Of a DNA stretch of 64,000 bases, positions 1-13,118 are shown piece by piece. The stretch is taken from positions 84,032,509-84,096,508 of the forward strand of contig CM070577.1 of NCBI GenBank assembly GCA_036346355.1, written 5' to 3'. The number at the start of each line of letters is the position of its first letter. Position 1 is the stretch's first letter. The notes beneath the pieces were generated by a model, which was given only the letters and a program-made list of their open reading frames with translations, ran no database searches and had not been told where the DNA came from. The stretch comes from Rhipidocladum racemiflorum (taxonomy: Eukaryota > Streptophyta > Magnoliopsida > Poales > Poaceae). The position numbers and the translations under genes were made by a program.

Positions 1-2260
1 CGGGCTCAAGATGTCGGCCGGCCGTCCCACCGAAAGGCCGACGCCAAGAATGACATCACTGATGGGTCCCACTGCCAAGACTGTCGGCCGAGCCCGCCGA
101 CGCCAAAGAATGACGCTATCCGAGGCGACCCACATGTCGATGATACGATGGAGCCAGTGGTCGAGTTCACGATGAGACCCGAGCCGAGCGTGGACCGAGT
201 CCATGGACCGGACGACGCCGCAGACCAATCAGAGGCTGCCACGTGTCCAGGCTGACGCAATAATTAATTTCCGAAAAAGAAAATGATTTATTAATTCGAA
301 ATAATGATTTCAGATTTTGATTCAAACTTCAAACGCTTATAACTTTTGCGTTTCAACTCCGATTTGAGTGATTCAAATTTCTAAATTTGTATAAAATTGA
401 GATATACCTAAATATGAATTTTATTTAATTTTTGGACTAAAGTTTTTCTCTGTAAAATTATTTAATTGATTATTTAAACTTTAAATAATCATAACTTTTG
501 CATTTTAACTCCAAATTTGACTATTTCAGTTTCTAAAAATTCATAAAATTATGTTCTCTCTGTTTATAGATTTTATTTGGATGTTTGGACACTTTTTGCC
601 TATTGTTTATTCGTGTATTGCTATTTGCACGCTTTACGAGTAGACGTTGAAGTGCCGGAAGGATTCGAAGGAGAAGTATTGACTCAGGATCCAACTCAAG
701 ACCAAGAACAAGTACTTTTTGAAGGCAAGTTGTGCTTTGACCATGTTGATCCTATTTCGAAATCTATTTTGATTTAACTTATTGCATGCTAGTTCAATTA
801 GAAAATACTTTATTTAAATATGGGGAATTAGATAAATGCCAAATTGCTGTATGACACCTTGATTACTTAAGTATGTGCCATGACCCCTTGTCACCCTAGT
901 TGTGGTTTACTAGTTGGACATTATTAAATTGCCAACATGGGTTTTAGACCGTTGTAGTATACTGCTTAGACCTGCTACGTGCTCATGACATGATTTTGGA
1001 CAATCAAATGTTAATATTGACTTAATGATATATTGAACCTGTTTTGGAAAGGTATCATGTGATGTTGATGGCACGTGGTGCATGGTAATCAACTGGGGTT
1101 TGATAAATAGTTTTTCGACCGGGGCATGTGGCAAGAATGATCAGTGGGCCGGTTGTGGCCTTTGGGGATGATGTTTTGGTTCTTCGGGTAGTCTTGCCCT
1201 TGTCACCCTAAGGACTTAACCTTTCAAGCATTTTAATTGTGTCTAACGTGCAACCACATGTCTGTAATGGGACGGACCTAGTTGACTAAGTTGCTAATAA
1301 CGTGCATTACTGTGGGACCTCGGGAGGTCAACTACACCCTTTGTGTAAGTTATGCGGGAGGCGTCTGGGGTGAGGCCAGGTACCAATCTAACGGTTGATT
1401 GGCCTAAACTTCGCCTTAGCTAAGGGAAGGGTTAGTGTGCAATAACGGGGGAAGACCACTTGTATTGTTAGAAGTTTAGAAAGACTTTGTTCACGGAACT
1501 TCGCCTTTGTGGTGTTTGACTGTATCTTGTGGGTAAAGTGCATAAGCTCTGCAGAGTGTACAATCTATTTGAATAGCCGTGTCCGCGGTATTGGACATCG
1601 CTCGGGAATTACAGTCAAGGGTTAGATTTTCTCAAAAATAACTTGGATCTGAAAGGTTGGGTTGGATTAATAATGATGTTGATGGAAATGTGGATTAGGA
1701 TGGGAAAGATGTTTATTAAACTCCTTGAAAAGTTATCTATGCTTTACTTGTTTCTACTGCTTTCGAATCTACTTATGATACTTGTTAAATGCTGTTTACT
1801 GCAAAAATACCTTGAGCCACTCCTTTGTATTAAGCCATGCATGTAGTATATTAGCTGCATTCTGTGCATGACTTGCTGAGTACCAAGTACTCACCCTTGC
1901 CACAATACAACACCAGTTGAAGAGGAGACTACACCAGCTATGGAGGAGGAGCTCCAAGAGGAACCGTCTACTTAGGGAGCGAGCCGGTCGGTTACTGTGG
2001 TATCTTTGGATGGCGCCACTGGGTTATTTGATTTTCATTGCTACTATTTCTCTCTTAATAAGTTTAGCCTGCGAAATCATACATTTGTAACTTGATCATA
2101 AGGTCGAGTAACCAGTTTGACTATTTAAATAAAGTACTTTATTAGTATCGAGTGGTATGATTGTGATATTTACCGATATTAAGACTGTGTGCACTAGCGC
2201 GTTCCTGGACTAGTGCTGAATACACAGAGGGTCCGGATTTGCAAATTCGGGGTCCCGACA
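1..2260 (+). mobile_element. Partial Ty3/gypsy LTR, right-hand part
   Basis: This stretch aligns by eye, block for block, with about 9625-11885, the second half of a complete LTR. Both contain the same AT-rich block (245-560 versus about 9880-10200), a TATCTTGTGGGTAAAGTGCATA segment trimmed here to TGGGTAAAGTGCATA near 1530, and both end in GGGGTCCCGACA. The end at 2260 has the CA expected of an LTR. The left part lies outside the window. No primer-binding site or polypurine tract follows, so it is probably a solo LTR or an isolated end. The short open frames inside it are not genes. Confidence 0.8.
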
Positions 2261-4317
2261 AACATGACTAAGGGAATCCATCGATTTGGGTTATAACTAC
2301 TGTCAGGGAGCCGCCTAGATCGTCCTCGAGTTGTTGGATGAACAGTCACTCCCATCGGATTTGGATCCTAGCAACGAATCACCGAAGGTGATCTCAGTGC
2401 TAACACCCAAGCCCAATCGAGACGACTCCAAGAAACATCCTAACAATTCGACAACCATCCCGGTATTCCCCCGGTATGCGACCCGAACTTGCCCAGGATC
2501 GCCCCGCATACCGGTCCCAACACGATATCAACTCAATTTGCATAAAGGGGGCAACGAACTCGAAACTTTCGAACCAACACGCAAGCGGAAAACAACGGCA
2601 CAAAGACAAACCCGACAACCACCAAACCAAGATCAAAAACAACGCCAAGACTCTAACTAGGTAAGAACGGGGAAAAGGACCAAGACTCCGAAATCAGAAA
2701 AATTTCGGCATGACCTATCTAGATTCTATGGACATCCACTCAGCAGACAAGGAAAACAGCAGTTCATATATAAATATCCAAAAGTAATGCAACAACCACA
2801 ACAGCCATACAACCACAAGTAGAGAAAACAACTCACGGGACGACGATAGAGACTTGAACAACGCATTTAAACACAAATTAAAAGACTAACTATACAACAA
2901 AAGTGAATCAGATCGCAACACATAGCAAAATAAAACTACTCCGGAAGTGTTCTGCTCCTGAACACTTCCGGGCATGTGCGATGTCGCGCTAAGCCTCTAC
3001 TCGGTGCCCCGCCCGGTCACCGAGAGGTAGTAAGGGCAGAACTCGCATCCGCCCACCTGATCCTCACCTGAAAAACCACAAAGCAGAAGCATGAGTACGG
3101 AAGGTACTCGCAAGACTTACCCGTGGGTCCATATATGACCGACTCCAAAGGTTATGCATTTGGATGTAGCAAAGAACCAGGCTGAAGGTAGAAGTGCAGA
3201 AAGCTTAACATTTGTTATGTTAATTACCTAACTACTCAATTCACAAGTTAAGCAGTTATAACAGCGCCTACTTTTAAAATGAAATTGCAATCATTAATTC
3301 ACAACGATTAAACTCATCACCAATTTATTTGGGCTCAAGCTCGACGGCGAACCTTGGTTCAAGTTCTTACTACGTGACTGTGCGATGAAAGAGCTTGCTC
3401 ATATCCGAGAGCGCGGCAATTCGAATCGCTTAATTAACCCTGCAGGGAAGCATTGATCGCACGACACTTACCACAAGGGCCTAGTGTCAACCCCCTCCCA
3501 ATCATACCCAATCGCTGAAGCATCCTCCTGTGGCCCGAAAACCTAGCACCCCCTCAAGCAGCCCCAAGCCCGGCTTGGCGCTCGAGAGTCGGCCTAAGCC
3601 TCACCCTCAACCACGTCCAACCACAGGAAGTTACGGTCCATCGATTCCGTATGAGAGAAAGAGTGGCTTACCGTACCATAATCGGGCATGCGACCAACCG
3701 GGGTGTGCTCAATCAAAGGGCAACCATCGAATCGGTCCTTAATCGACTCAGACGGGAACTACCACATCGGGTCTCCTTACCCAATGTCCCGACCTTTCCG
3801 CCCGGTCTCCAATTTAACCTTTCCTTACATAACCGTACCCATTTCATTTCATCACAAGTAAAGTAATTGATCTCAAGCGGTGGACCATCCACCACTTGGC
3901 CCAACCCGACCTCTAAGCAATTCTAGGCAGTGACTCATTTAATACCCATACTAGTTCCAACGGAAGTATTCACAAATCCAAGGGACGAATGTGCAGCAAA
4001 TAGGATCTAACCCTAACCCAGTTCAATTCCTAATGCAGACTTATTTCACCAATTAAGCAGTTTATTCACAAAAATACAATTAATATAGGTTCAAGATGCA
4101 TAGGTGCTTGCCTTGATCTTCTGCTTGTGGGTCGGTAGTAACTGGCTCTCCGGTCGCACCCTCGGTCACCGCGGCGTCAGTCTCCGCGGGATCGTTCCCT
4201 ACACGAGTACAATGCATAATGAGATGCATGCCATGCGAATGAAATGAACACAAAAAGGAAAACCCCGACGAGACAACGCGACCGAACAGGCTAACGAAAC
4301 CGGACAGACTAGCCTAA

Positions 4318-4415
4318 CCCGGACAGTCCGGTTATTTGATCCGGACAGTCCGGATAACCCGGATACTCCGGACCTTGTGTCCGGATACTCCGGACTGGGG
4401 TCCGGACACTCCGAA
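4318..4415. repeat. Short CCGGA-type repeat array
   Basis: About seven copies of an 11-16-bp unit related to CCGGACAGTCCGG or CCGGATACTCCGG, each itself nearly palindromic. It lies inside the solo LTR 2301-5272 and is related to a second array near its end. Confidence 0.75.
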
Positions 4416-5037
4416 CCTGGCGCACCTCACCATACAACTCAACGGACTGAGGTGCCGCCAAGTCCCACGGCATCGCGGGGACCCGACCTATGACATTCCC
4501 ACACGCGGCAAGGCCGAGGGAACTTCAAGCTAGCTAAACCTCGAGAAAACGACACCCAACTACAAAACCACAAGCCGACTCTAATCGACCCATGGATTGG
4601 CATTACCACTACCCGATCTACCTCACTAGTACCCACATTCATCAATCCAAGCCCCAAACCAACCCTAGAATCACTACACCCAAAACCCTAGAGCTCAAGA
4701 TTCAACTCCAAACCCCCAAATCCAAACCTAAACTCTAAACCCACCATGGATGGCCTCAAAACCCAAGAAACTCACGAATCAACCCCCAAGAGAAAGACCT
4801 ACCTCCAAGGATGATGGACGAGAAACAATGCCGGGTGGAGGAAGGAGGATGCCGGCTTGAGGAGGAGTTCCACGGGATGGAGGAGCCACCGGGGAGGAGC
4901 CACGGGAGGTCGCCGGAGTGGAGAGCTCACCGGAGACAAGGTTGGGTGAAGGAGACGCACGGGGTGGGTGGAGGACAAGTGGAGAAGAAAAGAAGGGAGT
5001 GAACCCACGAAATGGGACTTTTATACAAAACCCCCCC

Positions 5038-5242
5038 GCAAATACCGGACACTCCGGACGCTAACCCGGAGACTCCGGGTTGGGGTCTTCGGTAGCACTA
5101 ACCCGGACACTCCGGACATTTGGTCCGGACACTCCGGGTTGAGGCGCTCGGTCAGGTTAATCCGGATACTCCGGACAATATGTCCGGACATTCCGGGTTA
5201 TGTCCGGACATTCCGGGTGTTGATCCGGATACTCCGGATGTC
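5038..5242. repeat. CCGGATACTCCGGA repeat array
   Basis: About a dozen imperfect copies of the near-palindrome CCGG(A/T)(C/T)A(C/T)TCCGG(A/G) at irregular spacing, ending just before the LTR terminus at 5272. Each unit can pair with itself and with its neighbours. Confidence 0.8.
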
Positions 5243-5278
5243 CCAGAATTTTTAAAACTTGGGGCCCTGACAAACTAC

Positions 5279-8240
5279 CAAGTAACAAAATAATAGTTTA
5301 TCAAATTATGAGAATGCAGGGAGATTCTTAATCACATTTTAGTGGATTTATGAAATCTGGGATCAAAATGATCAAGGGGGGTGCTTGCCTTGCTCCTCAG
5401 CGGTGTAAGCTGGATCGGTGTCGTCGACGGCGTAGTCGGTAGTCTCAGCGTCTATACGTCGATTAAGAACATGTCAAACGAAATACTTCAATATCGATTA
5501 AGAAGCAAATACATGAACAACAAAGATAGCAGTTGAAAGATTCAAATGAAATCACTCCACGACAATCAAGACGTCCAATATCAATCATCATTTCATGTGT
5601 TAACCAAGTTATATGGTTTTGGGTCCTAAGTGTAACGATATAAGGGTATACATCACAACTATTCTTCTTTATGTATTATTTCATTTCAGTTTACGAATTC
5701 AGGAAGCTAAGATTGTAAAATCAAATTTAATAAAGTTCATTTTCAAGGTGTGGTGTTGATTACACTAATATTAGTTAGTACATAAGCAACCTTAATCATG
5801 TTAGATGAAAGTAATATGGTACACCCTATCTTTCATCTTACTAACTGATTCTCATTAATGTAATTAGCACAAAGAAACAAGTTTCATTCATTTTGAATGA
5901 TTTTTGATGAAGCTATTGCAACTATATCCAACTTATATATTAAACAAAGTCCTAATAGGGAAATTTCACAATTTAACTCCAAATTAAATTTTTATTTCAT
6001 ATTTGGGTAGTGTTTGACTCAAGGATTCTAATAAAGTTGGTTTCACTCAGTTTGGACTTTATTTGCAAAATTTCTATATGCTATATATTCAAATTTTAAG
6101 ATTCAAATTCAAGTTCAAATTTAATTTGCTAAACAAGTTCTAAATGTTTTTGCATATTATGAAACTAGGGGATTTATAATGAATTTAGAAATTTGTATCA
6201 CCTTATTTGGATTTGTAGTTTAAAAGTTATCCAAGTTTGAAGCTATTCGGTTCTAGAAAATCTAGAAAATAGAAAATACGTTTTCATTAAAGGAAAGCGC
6301 ATTCCTAGCATTTTGCGCGGGCTGAACCGTTTGAGCCAGTCACAGTCGCTGACATCAGGGCCCCATCGTCAGCGTCTCACGCATGGGTGAGAGCGCGTTT
6401 TGCACGGCTGACGCGCGGGTCCCAGCCGGCAGCGACTCCAAACAGGGCTCCTCGGTTTTGTGCTCGCCGGCGGCGAAGCACAACCGGTATGGGCTAATGG
6501 TCCTCATGGTTGGCACCAGTAGGTCCTTGCGCATACAGGGGAACAGTTATCCGAGCTTAAGCACGGCCGGAGCATGAAGTTCAACAGCGGCCGGCGGTGG
6601 TTCAAGTTGAACGTTTGGCTCGGTGGAGCTACGAGGCAAACTAGGCTTGGAGACCAAGCGCATGGGCATCAGTAGGTCCTATGGACTTCATCTAAGCATT
6701 CAAGCCAAATAGCAACCGGCTAGGTGAAGCTCTCACCGTGCGCAGCAATGGCGGAGAGGTCGGCTCACAGTGCGGGACACTTCCAAGAAGTTCCAAGCTG
6801 TAATCAAGCACGCATAACCTTTATGAGTATTCAAGGATGCTCTAGGACCAATTAATTTGAACGTTCCCTTACCGGGTCGCGCAAATTTGGATTTACCCCC
6901 AAATTGGGACTTACCGGCAGCGGAGAAGATGAACTTGGCTCAAGCGATTGAAAGGGGTAGGAGAGGAATGGTGGTGCGGACCGGGTCGGAGTGGTTAGCA
7001 CGGACTCAGTTAGTACTTAAATAGGGCCAGGGAATGGCTGAATAGGGTTTGAAGGGGAGGATTAAGGCGGCGCTTCGTGGTGCTCTCTGGAAGTCCTCCT
7101 CCGGCTCGGTCAAGACCACAGGGTGGCAAGGTGTGGGTTGCGGTGGCGTGGCAGCCTCGGGGCGCGGAGTGTGGCGAGGTCGCGACAAGGAACCGAGGCG
7201 GTGCGTGAGCTCGGCTAGCTCCGCTCGAGAGAGGGAGAGAGAACGAGAGAGAGAGCTGAGGGGAGGAGACGGCTCTGGCCAAGGGGGTCCACCCAGCAGA
7301 GAGAAAAGAAGGAGAAAGGGGATGAGGGGCTAACGCGTGGGCCTAGAAGTCTCTGGGCCCCATCGGCAGTGGCATTATCGCCTGGCTGGCTGGACGCGTG
7401 GACCCACACGCAAGGTTAAGGGGAGAGAACTCCAGTTTCTTCCCCAGACAGCGCGGAAAATGAATTAATATCGGGGTCATTTCATGTCCAGACCTTTCAA
7501 AACTTTTTTTCCAAGTTGATGGGTAAGTTTTCTAGCTTCAGTAAAAATTTTAAGTAAAAATTCTCTACCTATTAATTATATTAATTCTGACATGCCGACT
7601 TGCACAAGATATTTACTTCGGTTTTCAGATTGTTTGAAGGACTAAATCAACCTATTTATTTTTTGAAATTTTTACTGAAGATGTGATTTCATACAATGGA
7701 CCTACCATAAAAATTTCAACATTAAATTCGCATTATTTATTTCTCTAGAATTCTTTTACTGTTTTCTGCAGAATTTTAGATCTGCTTTATTTAAATACAA
7801 ATAAATAGCTAACCTTCTTAATAATTTTCACAAATTTTTGTGGATGAAGGTGATATGTCTGAGGTCTTATGGTAAAAATTCCAAGGCCTAGATTGCTCCA
7901 CGTTTTTCTCCATAATTCTGACAAAGGTCTGGACAGAAATAAGGTTTAGTGTTTTTAAATTGTTTTCTTTACTTGTAAATGCTTTCACATGAACTTTTGA
8001 CCAGCTAGGGCAGGTTCTAGAGCTTAGCATGGTTAACCAAGAAATTACCATAGTAATTTCCATTTCTTACCATCTTACCATTTTATATTTTCTCTTTTCC
8101 CTTTTCTTTCTATAGTCCAAGCAAGCGTCACAAGTATCAAACAATTCAATGAATACACATAAAATCAAGAAATGCATGAGAACATTATTTATCATTTTAA
8201 TATTTGATTTTTATTACTTTATAAATTTGAGGATGTTACA
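5279..8240 (-). mobile_element. 3' LTR of the decayed Tekay-type Ty3 element
   Basis: On the minus strand the pol gene ends near 8295 and is followed by a purine-rich tract (AAGGGGGGTAGA, about 8245-8256). Then comes TGTAACATCC, the start of an LTR at 8240 reading towards lower coordinates. The segment has a TATTTAAG promoter-like site on the minus strand near 7015 and a GC-rich R/U5-like block below it. The LTR is interrupted at 5272/2301 by another solo LTR, and its far end (2261 or beyond) is not resolved. Frames at 6383-6577 and 7006-7409 fall in this LTR and are not believed to be genes. Confidence 0.7.
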
Positions 8241-8244
8241 GATC

Positions 8245-8256
8245 TACCCCCCTTAC
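8245..8256 (-). other. Polypurine tract of Ty3 element
   Basis: On the minus strand this reads as a G-rich purine run immediately before the LTR start TGTAACATCC at 8240, the expected position for plus-strand priming in a retrotransposon. It fixes the LTR boundary. Confidence 0.7.
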
Positions 8257-8294
8257 AAAAATCTCGTCCTCGAGATTTGCGAGGGCTAAGAAAA

Positions 8295-8501
8295 CTAAAA
8301 GAAGTCTGGAAATTCCTTCATGAGTTGATCTTCGCGCTCCCACGTGGCTTCTTCTTCAGTATGATTACTCCACTGAACTTTCAACATTCTGTGGATCTTG
8401 TTTCTTGTATGCCGCTCGGCTTCTTCAAGAATGCGAATAGGACGCTCTCGATAAGATAGATCAGGTTGTAGATCGAGATCATCGAGATTAGCGAGATCAG
8501 T
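8295..8501 (-). pseudogene. Ty3 pol C-terminal piece with chromodomain-like tail
   Basis: About 68 residues in the frame that continues the integrase fragment found beyond 11890. It contains KVQWSNHTEEEATWE, the hallmark of the chromodomain-like C terminus of plant Ty3 chromoviruses (Tekay/Del and relatives), and ends at a stop near 8295. In the intact element it would directly follow the VSQLKKCL stretch now ending near 11891. A solo LTR (8502-11885) separates the two pieces, with TCAGT duplicated at both junctions. Confidence 0.85.
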
Positions 8502-11500
8502 TGTAACATCCCAAAATTTTGCTTTTCTTAAATTCATGTGTGATTTGGCACTTTGGTGAATTTTTGGAATTTTCTGGAATTTATTTGGATTTATTTGGAA
8601 TTTATTTGAATTTATTCCATTTTGAAATAATTAAAGAATTTAAATTTGCAAATAAATTTTTGTTGAAATATTTTATTTGAGTCAAAATGATCAAAATATT
8701 TTCGAATTTTTAGGAATTTTACGAGTCATTTGCTATTTTAATGAATTAAATGAATTCAGAATTATTTTAAAATATTAATTAGCTGGAAAATCAACTTCGG
8801 GTCAAGTCTTTGTTCATCGCGGCAGAGTGGGACTAAATCCGAGTCGACCGAAGCGATTGGCTCGGCCAGAACCCGCTCCTAACCTAATCGATCCCAGTTG
8901 GATCAAGATCCAGCAGTGAGATCCGCCCGACCAAGCCAAAGGCCGTGTCGGACGGACCGGACGCGCCGTCGTCGTGGCGATAAACAGCCCGTGGCGCGAC
9001 TGCGATGGGCGGCCACGATTCGTCGTCTTCCGCGAAGTGGACTCGCCGCGTAGCCGCCGCGTCCGGTGGGTTTCGCCGTAGTGTACGCGCTGGCTATTTA
9101 AGGCGTGGTTATCGCCCCGAGGATCGTAGTTAGTGCGCGCCTATTGCCCTGAATTTCCAACGCCGCCGCGCCGCTCGCCTCGCGATTTCGCCCGAAGTTT
9201 GAGGAGTGCCGCCCGCAGGTTTCTTCGTTTAAGCGCCGTTCGTCATCCTCCGCCGCCAAGCTTGGATCCGAGAACGCGTCGGCGCTTTGTGGGTGCACTC
9301 AGTCTGGAGAGCGCCCGAGCGCCCGTTAGGGTGGTCGCCGATCCTCAGCCCGGCCCGCGCCGCGCAAGCCATCGTAAGCGCGAGCTTCGGTGCCGTTGGA
9401 TCAAGATCAACGCCACGAGGTGAACGGCCACGTCGCCGATTCTTGTTCCCGTTCTTGATTAGGTTTCCAGCGTTAGAATTTAGATAAATGCGGTTGTGAG
9501 TTGTTCGTTGTAGCGATAGGATTAGATCTGGACCGTCGATCTAGATCGAGCGGCCGGAATCAGCGTGTAGTTTTGAGCGTGAGTCTAGATCCAATCGGGG
9601 ACCGTTGATTTTCAAATCAGCGGTAGAGATTGTGCTGCGTGTGCTCGGCCAGCGCCCAGCGTGGGGAGCGTAATCTACCGACACGCGGGACCCGCTGGTC
9701 GGAAGGGCCACGTGTCGTATGATCAGCGTCGCGTGAAACCAGATTTGGCGGTGGGGCCCACATGTCGATCCGTGGTAGTGGGCCAGGAGTCGCGCGTGGA
9801 CCGGCGTGGGCCGAGCCCATGGACCGGCTGGCGTCAGCGAGGCCAATCAGAGCTGCCGCGTGTCCATCTTGGCGTATAATAATTAATTTCGAAAAAAGAA
9901 AATGATTTATTAATTCAAATAATGATTTCAAATTTAGATTCAAACTTCAGCGCTTATAACTTTTGCGTTTCAACTCGATTGAAGCGATTCAAATTTCTAA
10001 ATTTGTATAAAATTAAGATCTACCTAAATATGAATTTTATTTAATTTTTTGGACTAAAGTTTTTCTCTGTAAAATTATTTAATTGATTATTTAAACTTTA
10101 AATAATCATAACTCTAGTTTTAACTCCAAATTTGACGATTCAGGTTTCTAAAAATCCGAGAAAATTATGTTCTCTCTGTTTATGGATTTTATTTGGAGTT
10201 TAAGGATCTTTTTGCATAGTGTTTATTTGTGTATTTGCTATTTGCACGCTTTGAGTGAGCGTTGAAGTCTTGGGAGGGATTCGAGGAGAAGTGTTGACTC
10301 GAGGATCAACTCAAGACCAAGAGCAAGTGCTTTTGAAGGCAAGTTGTGCTTTGACCATGTTGATCCTATTTGAAAACTATTTTGATTTAAACTATTGCAT
10401 GCTAGTTTAATTAGAAAGATACTTTGGTTTAAACATGGGAGTTAGATAAATACCAATTTGATATATGACACCTTGATTACTTAAGTATGTGCCATGACCC
10501 TTTGTCACCTAGTTGTGGTTTACTAGTTGGACATTACTAAATTGCCAACATGGGTTTAGATCGTTGTAGTATCTTGCTTGGAGCACACTTTCGCGTGCTC
10601 ATGACATGATTTTTGGACAATCAAATGCTAATATTGACTTAATGATATATTGAACCTGTTTTGGAAAAGTATCATGTGATGTTGATGGCACGTGGTGCAT
10701 GGTAATCAGCGGGGTTTGATAAGCGATTTTCGGCCAGGGGCATGTGGCAAGGAGTAATCAGGTGGGCGGTGTGGCATTGGGAGTGTTGATTTGGTTTCGG
10801 GTAGTCTTGCCCTGGTCACTCTAAGGACTTAACCTTGCAAGCCTTTGGCTGGGTCATACTTGCAACCACATGGTGGAATGGGGCGGCCCCTAGTTGACTA
10901 AGTCGCTAAGGACTCACTTGTGGAGCCTCGGGTGTCGATTACACCTTTTGTGTGATTGTGCGGGGCGTATCGTGGCGTGGCAGTACCCATCTAACGGTGT
11001 GTTGGTCCCATACTTCGCCTTGGCTAAGGGAAGGATGGTGTAAACGCGTGCAGGAGAGGACCACCTGTGTTGTTTGAGGCTTCCGAAGGCTTTGTTATGA
11101 TCGGCTCATTCATACTCTTGTATGGCGATTCACGGTGGCGTGGTGAGTGGATTGTATCTTGTGGGTAAAGTGCATAACCTCTGCAGTGTAGAATCTATTT
11201 GAATAGCCGAGTCCACTGATCTTTGGACAATGCTCGGGAATTACAGTCAAGGGTTAGATTTTCTGAAAATAACTTGGATTTGAAAAGTTGGGTTGGTTTA
11301 ACAAGGAAGATGGTGGAAATATGGTTTAGGATGGGGAAAATGTTATTTAAATTTTTTGAAAAGTTATTTATGCTTTACTTGTTTTTCTGCTTCGAATCTA
11401 CTTATATTACTTTTCAAAAGCATTTCTGCAAATATACCTGAGCTATTCCTTTGTACTAAGCCATGCATATAGTATATTAGCTTGCACGTGCATGACTTCT

Positions 11501-11885
11501 TGAGTACCAAGTACTCACCCTTGCCTCAACACAATATCGAGTTGAAGAGGAGATTACGGCTTTGGAGGAGGAACTCCAAGAGGACCCGTCTACTTAGGGA
11601 TGCGAGCCCGATCAGGTTGCACGTGGTATCTTGGATGGCGCCACGACAGTTTATTTGATTTTAAATGCTATTATTTTCTCTGAATAAGTTTAGCTTGCGA
11701 AACATACATTTTGTAACTTGGCCATGAGTCAAGTAACGATTTTAGTTATTTAAATAAAGTACTTTGATAATATCGATTGGTATGATTGTGATATTTACCA
11801 GATGTTAAGGCGTATGTGCACTAGCGTGTTCTGGACTAGCTTTGAATACCACGGAAGGTCGGATTGCAAATTCGGGGTCCCGACA
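8502..11885 (+). mobile_element. Solo LTR, 3384 bp, inserted in Ty3 pol
   Basis: It starts TGTAACATCC and ends GGGTCCCGACA, and is flanked by a perfect 5-bp duplication TCAGT (8497-8501 and 11886-11890). It contains no coding domain. A GGCTATTTAAGG promoter-like site near 9090 on the plus strand suggests the LTR reads left to right, opposite to the pol gene it interrupts. Its right two-thirds match 1-2260. Loss of internal region and second LTR is typical of unequal recombination between LTRs. Frames at 9133-9943 are LTR shadows. Confidence 0.9.
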
Positions 11886-11890
11886 TCAGT

Positions 11891-12260
11891 CGGCACACGA
11901 AGGCACTTCTTGAGTTGAGATACATGAAAGACATTATGAACTTCAGACAAACGGGATGGCAGCTCCAACTTATATGCCATCCCTCCCATCTTTGCGATAA
12001 TTGTAAACGGTCCAATATATCGAGGGGCTAGTTTTCTGCGGATTTGGAAACGACGAACTCCGCGAAGAGGAGAAACTTTTAAGTAGACATGATCTCCGAC
12101 TTCAAAGCTTAATTCACGTCGACGATTGTCGGCGTAACTCTTCTGACGAGATTGGGCTTCTTTGAGCACTCCTAATCATGTCAACTTGCTCTTGGGCTTC
12201 TTGGATAATGTCTGGGCCGAAGAAATTTCTTTCTCCAGTTTCAGACCAAAAGAGAGGGGT
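11891..12260 (-). pseudogene. Ty3 integrase C-terminal fragment
   Basis: Integrase C-terminal module of a plant Ty3 element, with DHVYLKVSP, LAPRYIGPF and VFHVSQLKKCL, the usual SH3-like beta-barrel and linker. It is cut from the integrase core by an in-frame TGA next to 12261 and a frameshift near 12165, then truncated at 11890 by the solo LTR insertion. The reading frame resumes after the insertion at 8501. Confidence 0.85.
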
Positions 12261-13118
12261 TCAGCACTTTCTTCCGTAAAGTGCTTCAAAAGGGGACATT
12301 TGAAGACTAACTTGAAAGCTATTATTATAGGAGAATTCAGCAAAGGGTAAGCTTTTCTCCCAATCCATGCCATAAGATAGCACACAAGCTCTCAGCATGT
12401 CCTCTAAAGTTTGATTTGTCCGCTCAGTTTGTCCATCTGTTTGGGGATGATAAGCTGTACTGAAATTCAGCTTTGATCCTAACAGGGTGTGCAAACTTTT
12501 CCAAAAACGAGAGGTAAACTGGGATCCACGATCAGACACAATGGTCTTAGGAACCCCATGGAGACGAACAATGTTTTCCAAATACAGCTCCGCAAGCTTA
12601 GGACTTGGATAGGTGGTCTTAACTGGAATGAAGTGAGCAACCTTAGACAGTCGGTCAACAATAACCCATATGGAATCATGCCCTTTTCTGGTTCTCGGCA
12701 ACCCGGTAATGAAATCCATACCGATATCGTCCCACTTCCATTCTTGTATCTCAAGGGGTCGAAGAAGACCAGCTGGGCGTTGGTGCTCGGCTTTTACTCG
12801 CTGACATACGTCACATTTCGCGACATACTCGGCGATTTCCTTTTTCATGCCGGGCCACCAATACTCCTTTTTTAGATCTTGATACATCTTCGTACTACCA
12901 GGATGGATAGAAAGAGGTGATTCATGAGCTTCACTCAAGATCAACTTCTTGATTTCTGGATCATTAGGAACATAGATTCGGTTCTTGAATAAGAGTATAC
13001 CATCCGAGTTTTCCGAAAATCCTGATTCAACCTCGAGTGGCATATTTTCTCGGATTTTGGATATGGCCTCATCTTTGGATTGAGCTATTGTAATTTGGGT
13101 TTTCAGATTTGGTTGCAT
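12261..13118 (-). pseudogene. Ty3 integrase core (decayed)
   Basis: 285 residues comprising the zinc-binding H-H-C-C domain (residues ~73-113, ending CDVCQRVKAEHQ) and the D,D-35-E catalytic core: GMDFITGLP, VSDRGSQFTSRFW and TDGQTERTNQTLEDML, so all three acidic residues are present. This enzyme inserts the retrotransposon cDNA into the genome. It begins directly after an in-frame stop ending the RNase H region at 13119, which in related elements is not a stop, and itself ends at a TGA at 12261. Confidence 0.92.

Larger units (their letters stand above)
2301..5272. mobile_element. Solo LTR, 2972 bp, with 6-bp target duplication
   Basis: The block starts TGTCAGGG and ends CCCTGACA, a perfect 8-bp terminal inverted repeat with the TG...CA ends of an LTR. 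It is flanked by AACTAC on both sides (2295-2300 and 5273-5278). No coding domain is visible inside; it holds GC-rich regions and short arrays built on CCGGATACTCCGGA. It sits in the 3' LTR of the Ty3 element described below. The orientation is unclear. The predicted small frames at 2331-2660, 3530-3866 and 4336-5255 are low-complexity and are not considered genes. Confidence 0.8.

Noticed and set aside
9133..9943. Frames of 96-108 codons on both strands
   Set aside because: All within the solo LTR 8502-11885.
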